From the IMG/VR virus record IMGVR_UViG_3300017951_000065, positions 1 through 31,715 of that record: 31,715 bases of DNA. One strand, written 5' to 3'. The position numbers and the translations under genes were made by a program. Below the pieces are notes generated by a model, which was not told where the DNA came from, searched no databases, and saw nothing but the letters and a program-made list of their open reading frames with translations. Positions 8,242 to 15,988 of the stretch are shown here, one piece after another. This DNA comes from a virus. Position 1 is the first letter of the stretch; every line of letters starts with the position of its first letter.

Positions 8242-9214
8242 ACGTAAATTAAGATTAACAGATGATAGAAATTTTTTTAAACCATTTAATTATCCATGGG
8301 CGTATGAATCATGGTTAAAACATGAGCAGTCTCATTGGTTACATACAGAAGTACCAATGTTAGAAGACGTTAAAGATTGGAAAAAGAAATTAACTGATCA
8401 ACAAAAATATTTTCTAACAAATATCTTTAGATTTTTTACACAAGGCGATATCGATGTAGCAGGTGCTTATGTAAAAAATTACTTACCATATTTTCCACAA
8501 CCTGAAGTAAGAATGATGTTAGCAGGATTTGCTGCAAGAGAAGCATTGCATGTTGCAGCATATAGTCATTTAATTGAGACATTAGGAATGCCAGAATCTA
8601 CATACAATGAATTCTTAGAATATAAAGAGATGGCAGACAAACATGATTATTTTACATCATTAGCAGGACAGAGTGAGAATACAATTGCACAACAAATAGC
8701 AGCATTCTCGGCATTTACAGAAGGTATGCAATTGTTTAGTTCATTTATTATGTTATTAAACTTCCCACGTCATGGACTTATGAAAGGTATGGGTCAAATA
8801 GTTACGTGGTCAATCGTTGATGAAACACAACATGCAGAATCAATGATTAAACTTTTCAGAACCTTCGTAGAAGAAAATAGAGATATATGGAATGACAAAT
8901 TAAAGTCAGAAATATACACTATAGCTGAAAAGATGGTGGAACTCGAAGATCGTTTTATTAAATTGGCGTTTGAATTGGGTGATATGCCAGACTTAACAGC
9001 GGAAGAAGTAGAAACATATATACGCTACATAGCTGACAGAAGATTAATTAGTTTAGGATTAAAAGGAATTTTTAAAGTTAAAAAGAATCCCTTACCTTGG
9101 GTTGAAACAATGATTAATGCACCAACACATACGAATTTCTTCGAGAACCGTGCAACTGATTACGCCAAGGGAGCTCTAAAGGGCTCATGGGAGGAGGTAT
9201 GGGCAGCAAGCTAA
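8234..9214 (+). CDS. nrdB: Ribonucleotide reductase small subunit NrdB
   Basis: This 326-aa subunit provides the diiron-tyrosyl radical for NrdA. The ligands can be placed by family pattern: D72 (FTQGDIDV), E103 and H106 (REALH), E163 (FTEGMQ), and E197 and H200 (VDETQHAE). The radical tyrosine is Y110, four residues after H106 as in class Ia enzymes, so this is not a Tyr-less variant. The length is slightly below cellular NrdB (about 375 aa). It overlaps the thioredoxin gene by 8 nt and the next small gene by 16 nt. The set nrdA-orf-trx-nrdB appears complete and functional. Confidence 0.95.
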   Translation: MSKRKLRLTDDRNFFKPFNYPWAYESWLKHEQSHWLHTEVPMLEDVKDWKKKLTDQQKYFLTNIFRFFTQGDIDVAGAYVKNYLPYFPQPEVRMMLAGFAAREALHVAAYSHLIETLGMPESTYNEFLEYKEMADKHDYFTSLAGQSENTIAQQIAAFSAFTEGMQLFSSFIMLLNFPRHGLMKGMGQIVTWSIVDETQHAESMIKLFRTFVEENRDIWNDKLKSEIYTIAEKMVELEDRFIKLAFELGDMPDLTAEEVETYIRYIADRRLISLGLKGIFKVKKNPLPWVETMINAPTHTNFFENRATDYAKGALKGSWEEVWAAS

Positions 9215-9537
9215 CTATACTATTTTTTCTTGTATTTTTATTAATAGTACCAGTAAGTAGTCAAGAAAATTTAACTTTAGATGAGATGCAAACCTGGGAA
9301 GTATGTGCATATGTTAAACAGTTATCTTTTTTATTATCGCAAATTTGGATATATAGAGGAGAAGAACCAACAATAAGCGCAAGCAGACCAGTAACAGAAT
9401 ATGAAACTAGAATTATAAATAAAACTCAGCATAGAGTGAAAGAATTAATTCACTATCCAACAGAAGATTTTGTTGCAACTGCTGAAAATGTTTCAAATAA
9501 AATTTATAACGAATGTATGGAGGATGCCCCATTATGA
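9199..9537 (+). CDS. Small secreted or periplasmic protein, unknown function
   Basis: The chosen start at 9199 gives 112 aa; GGAGG at 9190-9194 precedes it, whereas the in-frame ATG at 9187 overlaps that site. The N-terminus (SKLTILFFLVFLLIVPVSSQ) is a clear signal peptide or membrane anchor, with cleavage plausible after VSS. The rest is mildly acidic with two cysteines (C near mature residue 20 and one near the end, NECMEDAPL) that could pair in the periplasm. It overlaps the end of nrdB, and its stop overlaps the IscA-like start (ATGA). No family is recognised. Confidence 0.75.
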   Translation: MGSKLTILFFLVFLLIVPVSSQENLTLDEMQTWEVCAYVKQLSFLLSQIWIYRGEEPTISASRPVTEYETRIINKTQHRVKELIHYPTEDFVATAENVSNKIYNECMEDAPL

Positions 9538-9857
9538 TAACAGTAACAGATGCAGCAAAAGCTCAAATCATTAAAGTACTTAGTGAAGAAGCTCAAACTA
9601 CCTTAAGAGTATTTGTACAAGGTGGTGGTTGTGCTGGATTGAACTATGGATTTACTTACTGTGATGATTTTGATGAGGACGACGACTTTGTTGTAGATAT
9701 TAATGATGATTATAGAATGGCAATAGATGGAGCATCATTTCCTTATATAGATGGTGCTACTATTGACTATGAAACAAAAATGATGGGATCACACTTCACG
9801 TTTAAAAATCCGAATGCTTCAGCAACGTGTGGATGTGGATCATCATTTGCTGCTTAG
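9534..9857 (+). CDS. A-type iron-sulfur cluster carrier (IscA/ErpA/HesB-like)
   Basis: This 107-aa protein contains the three conserved cysteines of A-type carriers, C33 in QGGGCAGLNYGF and C99-x-C101 in CGCGSSF, with the usual spacing. These proteins bind Fe-S clusters or iron and pass them to apo-enzymes. The start at 9534 is favoured over upstream in-frame ATGs because it gives the standard N-terminus (MITVTDAAKAQI) and an ATGA overlap with the previous stop. GGAGG lies 10 nt upstream, a little far. The acidic stretch DDFDEDDDF at 44-52 is phage-like. Its target may be a host or phage Fe-S or diiron enzyme such as NrdB (inference). Confidence 0.9.
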   Translation: MITVTDAAKAQIIKVLSEEAQTTLRVFVQGGGCAGLNYGFTYCDDFDEDDDFVVDINDDYRMAIDGASFPYIDGATIDYETKMMGSHFTFKNPNASATCGCGSSFAA

Positions 9858-9865
9858 GAGAATGA

Positions 9866-10033
9866 ATGGAAAATTTTCAATTTGAATGTCCACACTGTGA
9901 TAGTATCTTTGAAATAACATCACAAGAGGTTGATGAACCTGAATATTGTGTATTTTGTGGAGAGAATATGAGTGACCCACCTGATGCCGCTGCTAAGTGG
10001 GAAACAGGATTTGAAGATGACGGAGATTATTAA
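9866..10033 (+). CDS. 55-aa zinc-ribbon protein
   Basis: This small gene begins at ATG 9866, 7 nt after AGGAG, and ends at TAA 10031-10033. The product contains C8-x2-C11 (ECPHCD) and C28-x2-C31 (YCVFCG), a four-cysteine zinc ribbon like a minimal rubredoxin or zinc-finger knuckle. An acidic tail follows (WETGFEDDGDY). It overlaps the next gene by 17 nt. Position between an Fe-S carrier and a nuclease-like gene does not fix its role; zinc or iron binding is inferred from the cysteine pattern. Confidence 0.75.
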   Translation: MENFQFECPHCDSIFEITSQEVDEPEYCVFCGENMSDPPDAAAKWETGFEDDGDY

Positions 10034-10445
10034 AGAGGATAGTCCTAATCACTGGAAATATTTAAATGAAGATATAAAAGAAATTCCTGGTGATGCCTAT
10101 GGATTTGTTTATCGTATTACTAATCATGTTGACAATAAACAATATATAGGAAAGAAACAATTCTATTCAACGACACGCCAAAAAGTTAAAGGTAAAGTGA
10201 ATAGAAAAAAAGTAGTAAAAGAATCTGATTGGAAAGATTATTATGGAAGTAATAAATATTTGAAAGAAGATGTAGAAAATTATGGTGCACCATTCTTTTC
10301 AAGAGAAATATTAAGATACTGTAAATCAAAAGGTGAGTTATCATATTATGAAGCAAAATATCAATTTGAAGAAGATGTTTTGTTTGATGATAAATATTAT
10401 AATTCATGGATAACATGTAAGATACACAAGAATCATTTAACTTAA
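10017..10445 (+). CDS. GIY-YIG-like endonuclease domain protein
   Basis: This 142-aa protein starts at ATG 10017 after AGGA; an upstream in-frame ATG at 9972 would run further into the zinc-ribbon gene. The GIY-YIG core is visible as GFVYRITN (29-36) and KQYIGKKQF (41-49), followed by the typical basic segment and ESDWKDYYGSN. It then has YEAKYQFEEDVLF, which should carry the catalytic glutamate. Such proteins are widespread in T4-like phages as homing-type or degradative nucleases. There is no DNA-binding extension, so a free-standing small nuclease is likely. It does not interrupt a gene. Confidence 0.82.
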   Translation: MTEIIKEDSPNHWKYLNEDIKEIPGDAYGFVYRITNHVDNKQYIGKKQFYSTTRQKVKGKVNRKKVVKESDWKDYYGSNKYLKEDVENYGAPFFSREILRYCKSKGELSYYEAKYQFEEDVLFDDKYYNSWITCKIHKNHLT

Positions 10446-10462
10446 ATTATGGAGAATATATA

Positions 10463-11524
10463 ATGTCTGAAGAAGTTATAGAGAAAAAAGAAGAAACTAA
10501 AGAGGAAGAACAGAAGTTTGATAACTTTGGTTTTGAAGAAAATGAAATAAGTATTAACTCAAAAGGTGGTACTGAATTATCAAAAAGAATGGTTGCTGGT
10601 GGTTTAGATAAAGAACTTGTTGATAACTTTCAAGTTATATGTTCTCGAGTACGAACTTTAAATCCAGAAAAAATAAGAATTTATTGGTTACATGATTTAC
10701 CAGGAGATCCTGAGTGTAACAAATTAAAAGATGATGTTTATCGTGATAAGTTTCATCAATTAGTTTTTGTCAGCAACTGGCAATATCAACAATTTCAAAA
10801 CTATTTAAACGTTCCATATGATATTAATTCAACTGTGATCGATAATCCAATCACTCCAATTGAATTTGTAGAAAAACCAAAAAATAAAGTAAAATTAATC
10901 TATACATCAACACCACATAGAGGTTTAGACATTCTTGTCGAAGTATTTGATAAGCTATGTGAGAAGTATGATCATATTGAACTTGATGTTTTTTCTAGTT
11001 ATAAGTTATATGGTTGGGAAGAAAGTGATAAGAACTTTGAAGCACTTTTTGATAAATGCAAAAATCATAAGAAGATTAATTATCATGGTACAAAACCACA
11101 TGATGAGATTGAAAAAGCATTACAACAATCTCATATCTTTGCTTATCCATCAACATGGATGGAAACAAGTTGTAGAACAGTATTAGAAGCTATGAGTGCA
11201 GGTTGTGTATGTGTACATCCAAATTTAGCAGCATTACCTGATACTACAGCTTCACTAAATATGATGTTCCAAGGTGATAAAGATAAAACAGTACATGCTC
11301 AAGAGTTTTACAGAATCCTTGACTTTGCAATACAACAACATAAAGGTGGTAAGTTAGAAACTTACAGAAAATATATAAAAAATTACGTAGACTTTAGATT
11401 CAATCCTAAAGAGATATATAATTCATGGAAAATAATGATGGAAACATTATTAGAAAAATATCCTACCGTTGAAAGTAGAAAGATTATTGAATCAGAAGGA
11501 TACTTCAAATACGAGGTAAGATAA
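10463..11524 (+). CDS. GT4-type glycosyltransferase
   Basis: This 353-aa protein has a GT-B fold pattern. After an acidic N-terminal tail (residues 1-28), GGTE (35-38) resembles the nucleotide-sugar domain entry, and KLIYTSTPHRGLDILVEVF (144-162) marks the second Rossmann domain. YPSTWMETSCRTVLEAMSAG (228-247) contains the EX7E motif at E234/E242 for binding the sugar nucleotide. It probably transfers sugar to phage DNA, to a virion protein or to a host surface glycan; the substrate cannot be read from sequence. It is preceded by TGGAGAA, and its stop overlaps the i-spanin start. No sugar-nucleotide biosynthesis genes are nearby. Confidence 0.88.
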   Translation: MSEEVIEKKEETKEEEQKFDNFGFEENEISINSKGGTELSKRMVAGGLDKELVDNFQVICSRVRTLNPEKIRIYWLHDLPGDPECNKLKDDVYRDKFHQLVFVSNWQYQQFQNYLNVPYDINSTVIDNPITPIEFVEKPKNKVKLIYTSTPHRGLDILVEVFDKLCEKYDHIELDVFSSYKLYGWEESDKNFEALFDKCKNHKKINYHGTKPHDEIEKALQQSHIFAYPSTWMETSCRTVLEAMSAGCVCVHPNLAALPDTTASLNMMFQGDKDKTVHAQEFYRILDFAIQQHKGGKLETYRKYIKNYVDFRFNPKEIYNSWKIMMETLLEKYPTVESRKIIESEGYFKYEVR

Positions 11525-12012
11525 TGTTTGGTTTATATGGCAAATTAGTTACTGTTGCATTATTGGCTTCTCTTGCAGGAGGTGGAATAATGTATGTACA
11601 GAAACTACGTTCTGACTTAGCAGTAAGTGAAGCAAATAATGCTAAGTTAGAAGATGCTGTAGACGAACAACAAAAAGCAATTGAGTCTTTAAAAGCTGAT
11701 GTATTAGCAAAAGAAATTGTTACTGCACAGTTAAAAGAAAGAGAAAAACAATCTAAGAAAGAGATTGAAAATTTAGAAAATAAATTTGAGAAAGTTAAAA
11801 AAGATGGAACTAAACGTGACATTGGTAAAACAAGTGTAAAGAAACCAGGTTTAGTTGAAAAGATAATTAACAAGGGAACTAAAGATGCATATCGTTGTAT
11901 TGAGATTGAAACTGGTTCTCCATTAACAGAGAGTGAGATAAATGCTACTAAGAAATCACAGACTAATTCACAGTGTCCTGATTTGGCTAATCCCAATTAT
12001 ATTCCTAAGTAG
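11524..12012 (+). CDS. Inner-membrane spanin (Rz-like)
   Basis: This 162-aa protein has one N-terminal membrane helix (about residues 7-25, LVTVALLASLAGGGIMYVQ) and then a long periplasmic coiled coil (about 27-105, rich in Lys and Glu heptads). Two cysteines occur late (YRCIEIE and SQCPDL). This is the architecture of i-spanins, which link to an outer-membrane partner and fuse both membranes in the last step of lysis. The 3' end overlaps the lipoprotein gene by 71 nt in another frame, the classical Rz/Rz1 arrangement. The architecture is seen directly; the function follows from that and the partner gene. Confidence 0.85.
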   Translation: MFGLYGKLVTVALLASLAGGGIMYVQKLRSDLAVSEANNAKLEDAVDEQQKAIESLKADVLAKEIVTAQLKEREKQSKKEIENLENKFEKVKKDGTKRDIGKTSVKKPGLVEKIINKGTKDAYRCIEIETGSPLTESEINATKKSQTNSQCPDLANPNYIPK

Positions 12013-12334
12013 TTGTTCTTGGTTTAGAGAACCTGTTAAGGAAATAAAAATTGTAAAAGAACCAATTGAAAGAATACCATTAAATATACCTGATCCAGAT
12101 CCTTTAAGACTTACACCTACAAAATGGATAGTTGTAACACCTGATAATATTGAAAGCGTTTGGAAAAAATTAGAAGCAGCAGGGTATGATCTTGTTTTAT
12201 TTGGTGTTACTGATGATGGATACAAACAACTATCGATGGACTTTTTAAAAATTAGACAACATATTAAATATCAAAAGTTTATTATTGGTAAATATAGAGA
12301 GTACTATGAACCTAAAAAGGAGGAGACAAAGTAA
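11942..12334 (+). CDS. Outer-membrane spanin lipoprotein (Rz1-like)
   Basis: This 130-aa product begins MLLRNHRLIHSVLIWLIPII and has a lipobox LSSC with the lipidated cysteine at C25. The mature part is short, with a proline-rich stretch (IPLNIPDPDPLRLTP) typical of Rz1-type o-spanins. A folded segment that Rz1 of lambda lacks follows (VTPDNIESVWKKLEAAGYDLVLFG). It starts inside the i-spanin gene in the +1 frame and runs about 320 nt beyond it, so the pair is overlapping rather than fully nested. The stop overlaps the lipase ATG. The ribosome site is weak, consistent with coupled translation. Confidence 0.82.
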   Translation: MLLRNHRLIHSVLIWLIPIIFLSSCSWFREPVKEIKIVKEPIERIPLNIPDPDPLRLTPTKWIVVTPDNIESVWKKLEAAGYDLVLFGVTDDGYKQLSMDFLKIRQHIKYQKFIIGKYREYYEPKKEETK

Positions 12335-13086
12335 TGGAACGCTATACAATTCAATTATTGTATAAAATGGCAGTTGCGTGTAATGTAAGTTATTTAGATT
12401 CAAAAGATGCTAAACCGCATTTTAAGAATATGTTGAATGCAAATGTAATATCATTTTTAGATATTAATGGTGCACAAGCATATATCACAGAAACAGATGA
12501 ATTTCATATTATTTCATTTAGAGGTACAGAACCATCAGAATGGTCTGATATAAAAGCAGATCTCTATGCATTAAAAGAAACTGATGAGCCTTTTACATAT
12601 GGAAAAGTTCATAGAGGATTTAAAAAAGAAGTTGATAAATTATGGCCAACATTACAAGGTTGGTTAACTTCAGAACAAAAGAAATTAAAAACATTAATTA
12701 TTACTGGTCATTCATTAGGTGCTGCAATGGCTACAATATTCTCATCAAGAATTAAAAAATACTTTCAACACACACTTGTTACATTTGGTTCTCCAAGAGT
12801 AGGTAACTTTAAATTTACATGCGAATGCAATGATGTAAAGCATTACAGAGTTCAAAACAATAATGACATTGTTACACGTGTTGCACCAGCTTGGATGGGA
12901 TTTAAACACCATGGAGAGAATGTATATCTAAATCATTATGGTAATATAAGAAAACTTACACCATGGCAAAAGATAAAAGATCAGTGGAGAGGTAGAATAG
13001 CAGCATTTAAGAAAAAACAATTCTTTGATGGAATGTATGATCATTCAATGTCACATTATATAAAAGCTTTAGATAAAAACGTATAG
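12334..13086 (+). CDS. Class 3 lipase (alpha/beta hydrolase)
   Basis: This 250-aa protein matches the lipase class 3 fold: oxyanion region FRGTE at 63-67, VHRGF at 92-96, nucleophile elbow G125-H-S127-L-G129, VTFGSPRVGNFKF after the elbow, catalytic Asp in NNNDIV (D178) and candidate His H192/H193 (FKHHGENVYLN). Such enzymes hydrolyse acylglycerols or phospholipids. There is no signal peptide, so export or release would depend on lysis. It directly follows the spanin pair with overlapping stop/start and GGAGG upstream. A role in membrane disruption at lysis or lipid remodelling during infection is an inference; a moron gene is the alternative. Confidence 0.88.
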   Translation: MERYTIQLLYKMAVACNVSYLDSKDAKPHFKNMLNANVISFLDINGAQAYITETDEFHIISFRGTEPSEWSDIKADLYALKETDEPFTYGKVHRGFKKEVDKLWPTLQGWLTSEQKKLKTLIITGHSLGAAMATIFSSRIKKYFQHTLVTFGSPRVGNFKFTCECNDVKHYRVQNNNDIVTRVAPAWMGFKHHGENVYLNHYGNIRKLTPWQKIKDQWRGRIAAFKKKQFFDGMYDHSMSHYIKALDKNV

Positions 13087-13094
13087 GAGAAATT

Positions 13095-13322
13095 ATGAGT
13101 TACATAAAAGAAGCACATGGCGCAGCATTAAGATTGATGTATGAAGCAGAAATAGGTAGAAGAAAAGTCAATATTGATAATCTATCTAATAATTCTGTTG
13201 GTGTTGCAGAACATCCCGATTTGATTGAAACCCTAGATAAGGAAATTGAAAAGCTTTCGGCGGCAAAAGACAAACTCGAAGCTTTAAATGATTTAGTTGA
13301 TCCACCACAAAAATACGTCTAA
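13095..13322 (+). CDS. Small coiled-coil protein, unknown function
   Basis: This 75-aa protein is preceded by AGGAGAAATT. The N-terminal half (YIKEAHGAALRLMYEAEIGR) is helical, and the C-terminal half (LIETLDKEIEKLSAAKDKLEALNDLV) has heptad spacing. No family is recognised. It is the last gene of the primase-to-lipase unit, and the stop overlaps the -35 region of the next promoter. Confidence 0.65.
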   Translation: MSYIKEAHGAALRLMYEAEIGRRKVNIDNLSNNSVGVAEHPDLIETLDKEIEKLSAAKDKLEALNDLVDPPQKYV

Positions 13323-13354
13323 CAGTTTACATAGTTATTATAACGTGATATAAT
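13321..13354 (+). promoter_or_regulatory. Early-type promoter before the 381-aa gene
   Basis: AACAGTTTACA lies at 13321-13331 (core TTTACA 13326-13331), with a 17-bp spacer and an extended -10 TGATATAAT whose TATAAT is at 13349-13354. The AA of the preceding TAA stop is part of the motif. A leader containing GATTAATTAATAAC leads to ATG 13386. Confidence 0.85.
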
Positions 13355-13385
13355 AAGTATTTGAGATTAATTAATAACTACAACT

Positions 13386-14531
13386 ATGAAAGCTAAAAAC
13401 AAACTTCGCGAAAAGCTAAACAAAGCTGATGATGCGCATTTGTCTTTTACAGAAAAAATGACACTTCATCAGTATGATCAAGCTTTAAATTTTTATAATT
13501 ATCGTTCGCAGAAAGACCATAAAAAAGCTATCCTTAAATTTTTAGCAAATAACAAATATAATAAAAAAGATATTGCTGATTTTGCAAAGTTGAAGGATGC
13601 TTGGGTTAGTTCTGTAATGGGTTGTATTGCTGCTATTGTAAATAAAAATGGTAGAGATATATTACCTACTCCAGAAAAAAGTATAGGTTGGTTCGATAAT
13701 AAATTCCAAGAGTTACTACTACTTGCTAGAAGTAACAATCCACTTTATGTATCAGTACAAACAACATCAAATAAACCAACAGTTGATGTTAGAGCTCTTA
13801 CAATAGAAAAAGCTAGAAGTCAAATATCTGAAATTGATGCAAACTTTGATATGTTTATTAATGATAATAATCATAAGTTCGATGTATACAAATATCTACT
13901 TAGTATTACTGCTAGTAGTGTATGTGCAAGAATGGCAAAAGATATTTACAAAAAAATTGAAAATGAATACCTTGAGTTTCAAAAAGTAAATACATTATCA
14001 GAAAGAAATGACGATCAAGAACAATTAGTTGAAGCATATTCTTATCTTACAACTAAAACATTAAAAGCTACATTAAAGTTTGTTCATGATGTGATAAGTG
14101 ATTGTGATCGATATTTAGAAAGATTAAAAGCTTCTAAATCACCAAGAAAGAAAAAAGTAAAGTCTGCAGATCAATTAGTAAAAAATCTTAAGTACTTAAA
14201 AACTTTTGGTGATTTAAAACTTACATCAGTTAGTCCAGAAAGTATTATTGGTTCTTCACAACTTTGGGCATATAATGCTAAGAATAGAATGTTATATATG
14301 TATGATACAGAAATTAACGACGAGTTATCAGTAAAAGGTACAACAGTAATTCATTTTTCTGAATTGAATTCACTATGTAAAAAATTAAGAAAACCTGAAG
14401 TTCAAATACCTGAACTTTTAAGATGCACTAAAGCTAAGATGAAAAAATTCTTTAAAGATTTAACAACTAAAGAATCTAAAGTCAATGGTCGCATAAATAC
14501 TGATACTATATTATTAAAGGTGATAAAATGA
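13386..14531 (+). CDS. Large conserved-type hypothetical protein (381 aa)
   Basis: This 381-aa, mostly helical, basic protein has no signal peptide or membrane helix. Visible features are an N-terminal basic helix (MKAKNKLREKLNKADDAHLS), SPRKKKVKSADQLVKNLKYL in the middle (about 250-270), and a C-terminal part (LWAYNAKNRMLYMYDTEIND, TTVIHFSELNSLCKKLRKP) that looks beta-rich with a cysteine. No catalytic motif is recognised. It is the first gene after an early promoter and overlaps the RNase H start by 4 nt, so a DNA-metabolism role is a reasonable guess. The start lacks a strong SD, only an ATTAATAACTACAACT leader. Function unknown. Confidence 0.75.
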   Translation: MKAKNKLREKLNKADDAHLSFTEKMTLHQYDQALNFYNYRSQKDHKKAILKFLANNKYNKKDIADFAKLKDAWVSSVMGCIAAIVNKNGRDILPTPEKSIGWFDNKFQELLLLARSNNPLYVSVQTTSNKPTVDVRALTIEKARSQISEIDANFDMFINDNNHKFDVYKYLLSITASSVCARMAKDIYKKIENEYLEFQKVNTLSERNDDQEQLVEAYSYLTTKTLKATLKFVHDVISDCDRYLERLKASKSPRKKKVKSADQLVKNLKYLKTFGDLKLTSVSPESIIGSSQLWAYNAKNRMLYMYDTEINDELSVKGTTVIHFSELNSLCKKLRKPEVQIPELLRCTKAKMKKFFKDLTTKESKVNGRINTDTILLKVIK

Positions 14532-15397
14532 TTATTGTAGATATGAATCAAGTCATGATAGGAAATATCATGGTGCAAATAGGTTCGTATACAAACGTAA
14601 AGATGGAGGTGAACTTTATAAGACATATGGTTCTTAATTCACTTCGTTCATATAAACAAAAATTCTCTGGCTATGGTGAGATGATTATTGCAGCTGATCA
14701 TAGAAAATACTGGAGAAGAGATATCTTTCCCTATTACAAAGCAAATAGAAAAAAGAATAGAGAAAAATCTGATTTAGATTGGACTTCTTTATTTGAGGCT
14801 ATGAATAATATTCGTAATGAATTAAAAGAATTCTTTCCATATCGAGTTATTCAAGTTGAAGGTGCAGAAGCTGATGATATTATTTCAATATTAGTACAAA
14901 AACATGGTACTCAAAATGTAGTTCATGCACAAGATCCTATCTTAATATTATCAGGTGATAAAGACTTTATTCAGCTTCAAAAGTTTTCTAATGTGGAACA
15001 ATACGATCCTGTAAGAAAAAAATTCATTAAAGATAAAAATCCTGAATTATATTTAAAACAACATATCATGAGAGGAGATAGTGGTGATGGTGTACCAAAC
15101 TTTCTTTCTGATGATAATTGTTTTGTAATTGGTCAAAGACAAAAACCATTAACAAAGAAAAAGTTAGAGGCATGGATTGGATTCGATGATCCAAAAGAAT
15201 TTTGTACTAATGAAACAATGTTGCGTAATTATATGAGAAATAAACAGCTCATAGACTTAATGGAGATTCCAGACTGGGTGAGAAATAATATTATGGATGA
15301 ATATAATTCTCAAAAAGGAAAAGGTAGGAATCATTTATTTAACTATTTCATCGAGCATAAATTAAAAAACTTGATGGAACATATTAACGAGTTTTAA
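14528..15397 (+). CDS. rnh: RNase H / 5'-3' exonuclease, T4 Rnh-like (FEN family)
   Basis: This 289-aa enzyme removes RNA primers from Okazaki fragments. FEN-family metal-binding acids are visible: D5 (MIIVDMN), D57 (IIAADHRKYWR), E114/D116/D117 (GAEADDI), and D144/D146 (LSGDKDF). IMRGDSGDGVPN (about 179-190), the helix-hairpin region that binds duplex DNA, follows. The length is close to T4 Rnh (305 aa). AAAGGTG lies upstream, and the gene is coupled to the preceding ORF by overlap. It works with gp61 primase and gp32 encoded in this window. Confidence 0.92.
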   Translation: MIIVDMNQVMIGNIMVQIGSYTNVKMEVNFIRHMVLNSLRSYKQKFSGYGEMIIAADHRKYWRRDIFPYYKANRKKNREKSDLDWTSLFEAMNNIRNELKEFFPYRVIQVEGAEADDIISILVQKHGTQNVVHAQDPILILSGDKDFIQLQKFSNVEQYDPVRKKFIKDKNPELYLKQHIMRGDSGDGVPNFLSDDNCFVIGQRQKPLTKKKLEAWIGFDDPKEFCTNETMLRNYMRNKQLIDLMEIPDWVRNNIMDEYNSQKGKGRNHLFNYFIEHKLKNLMEHINEF

Positions 15398-15399
15398 TT

Positions 15400-15828
15400 A
15401 TGAAAAAAGCCGTGTCAGAAATATTACAAGAGTGTAGTAAGTTATCAAAGAGATCTGAAAAAATTGAATTTTTGAAATCAAACTGGAATCCTACTATAGG
15501 TCAAATATTAGCATATGCATTTGATCCACAGTGGGAGTTTGAATTACCTGAAGGTGCACCACCTTATAAGCCTTCAGAATTTGATGAGTATGGTCGACTT
15601 TATGCTGAAGCAAAAAAGATACATCGTTTATTTGTAAAAGGTGTTGAACCAAATTATGAAAAGTTACCTGCTCTAAAAAGGGAATCTTTGTTTATACAAA
15701 CACTAGAAGGATTGTATGCAGACGATGCAAAACTTTTAGTCGCTGTAAAAGATAAAAAAATGCCTTATAAAGGTATAACCAAAAAACTAATCATGGAAGC
15801 ATATCCGGGACTAATCAAGGAGGAGTAA
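15400..15828 (+). CDS. Conserved phage hypothetical protein (142 aa), DUF6433-like
   Basis: The protein begins MKKAVSEILQECSKLSKRSE and contains ILAYAFDPQWEFELPEGAPP and ESLFIQTLEGLYADDAKLL. I recall this pattern as a widespread T4-like phage family of unknown function; the catalogue name DUF6433 is from memory and not verified. It is soluble, helical and acidic, and starts 2 nt after the RNase H stop. Conserved linkage to rnh suggests a role in replication, but no motif shows it. Confidence 0.75.
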   Translation: MKKAVSEILQECSKLSKRSEKIEFLKSNWNPTIGQILAYAFDPQWEFELPEGAPPYKPSEFDEYGRLYAEAKKIHRLFVKGVEPNYEKLPALKRESLFIQTLEGLYADDAKLLVAVKDKKMPYKGITKKLIMEAYPGLIKEE

Positions 15829-15829
15829 C

Positions 15830-15988
15830 ATGAGCAAAACGAGAAAAGATATTGAATCTAGAGGTAAAGATAGAATATCTAATAAACTAAGAAGACATCT
15901 TGAACATGATATTAAACATCGTAGAGATAGAAAAGAAAAAAATATAAATTATAATAATGGAACTTATAATGCCAACCTACACTTTTAA
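15830..15988 (+). CDS. 52-aa very basic protein
   Basis: This small gene starts at ATG 15830 with a strong AAGGAGGAG just upstream and ends at TAA 15986-15988, overlapping the next gene by 20 nt. The product (MSKTRKDIESRGKDRISNKL at the start, then many His/Arg/Lys) is highly charged and would bind nucleic acid or be unstructured. The strong ribosome site and fit between neighbours support it as real. No family is recognised. Confidence 0.65.
   Translation: MSKTRKDIESRGKDRISNKLRRHLEHDIKHRRDRKEKNINYNNGTYNANLHF

Noticed and set aside
9972-10016. Longer N-terminus for the GIY-YIG protein starting at ATG 9972.
   Set aside because: It would run deep into the zinc-ribbon gene, and the 15 extra residues do not look like the family. 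ATG 10017 has AGGA at a good distance.
10463-11524. Group I intron or homing endonuclease insertion near the GIY-YIG gene.
   Set aside because: No interrupted reading frame flanks the GIY-YIG gene, and the nrdA gene, a frequent intron target, is uninterrupted.
11505-11996. A 163-aa - strand ORF opposite the i-spanin.
   Set aside because: It is a complement artefact of the Lys/Glu-rich coiled coil. The + strand gene has the membrane helix, the overlap architecture and the operon context.
13386-14531. Possible late promoter CATAAATA near 14489, before RNase H.
   Set aside because: It lies inside a coding region, RNase H is normally an early gene, and chance matches are expected in this A+T-rich DNA.
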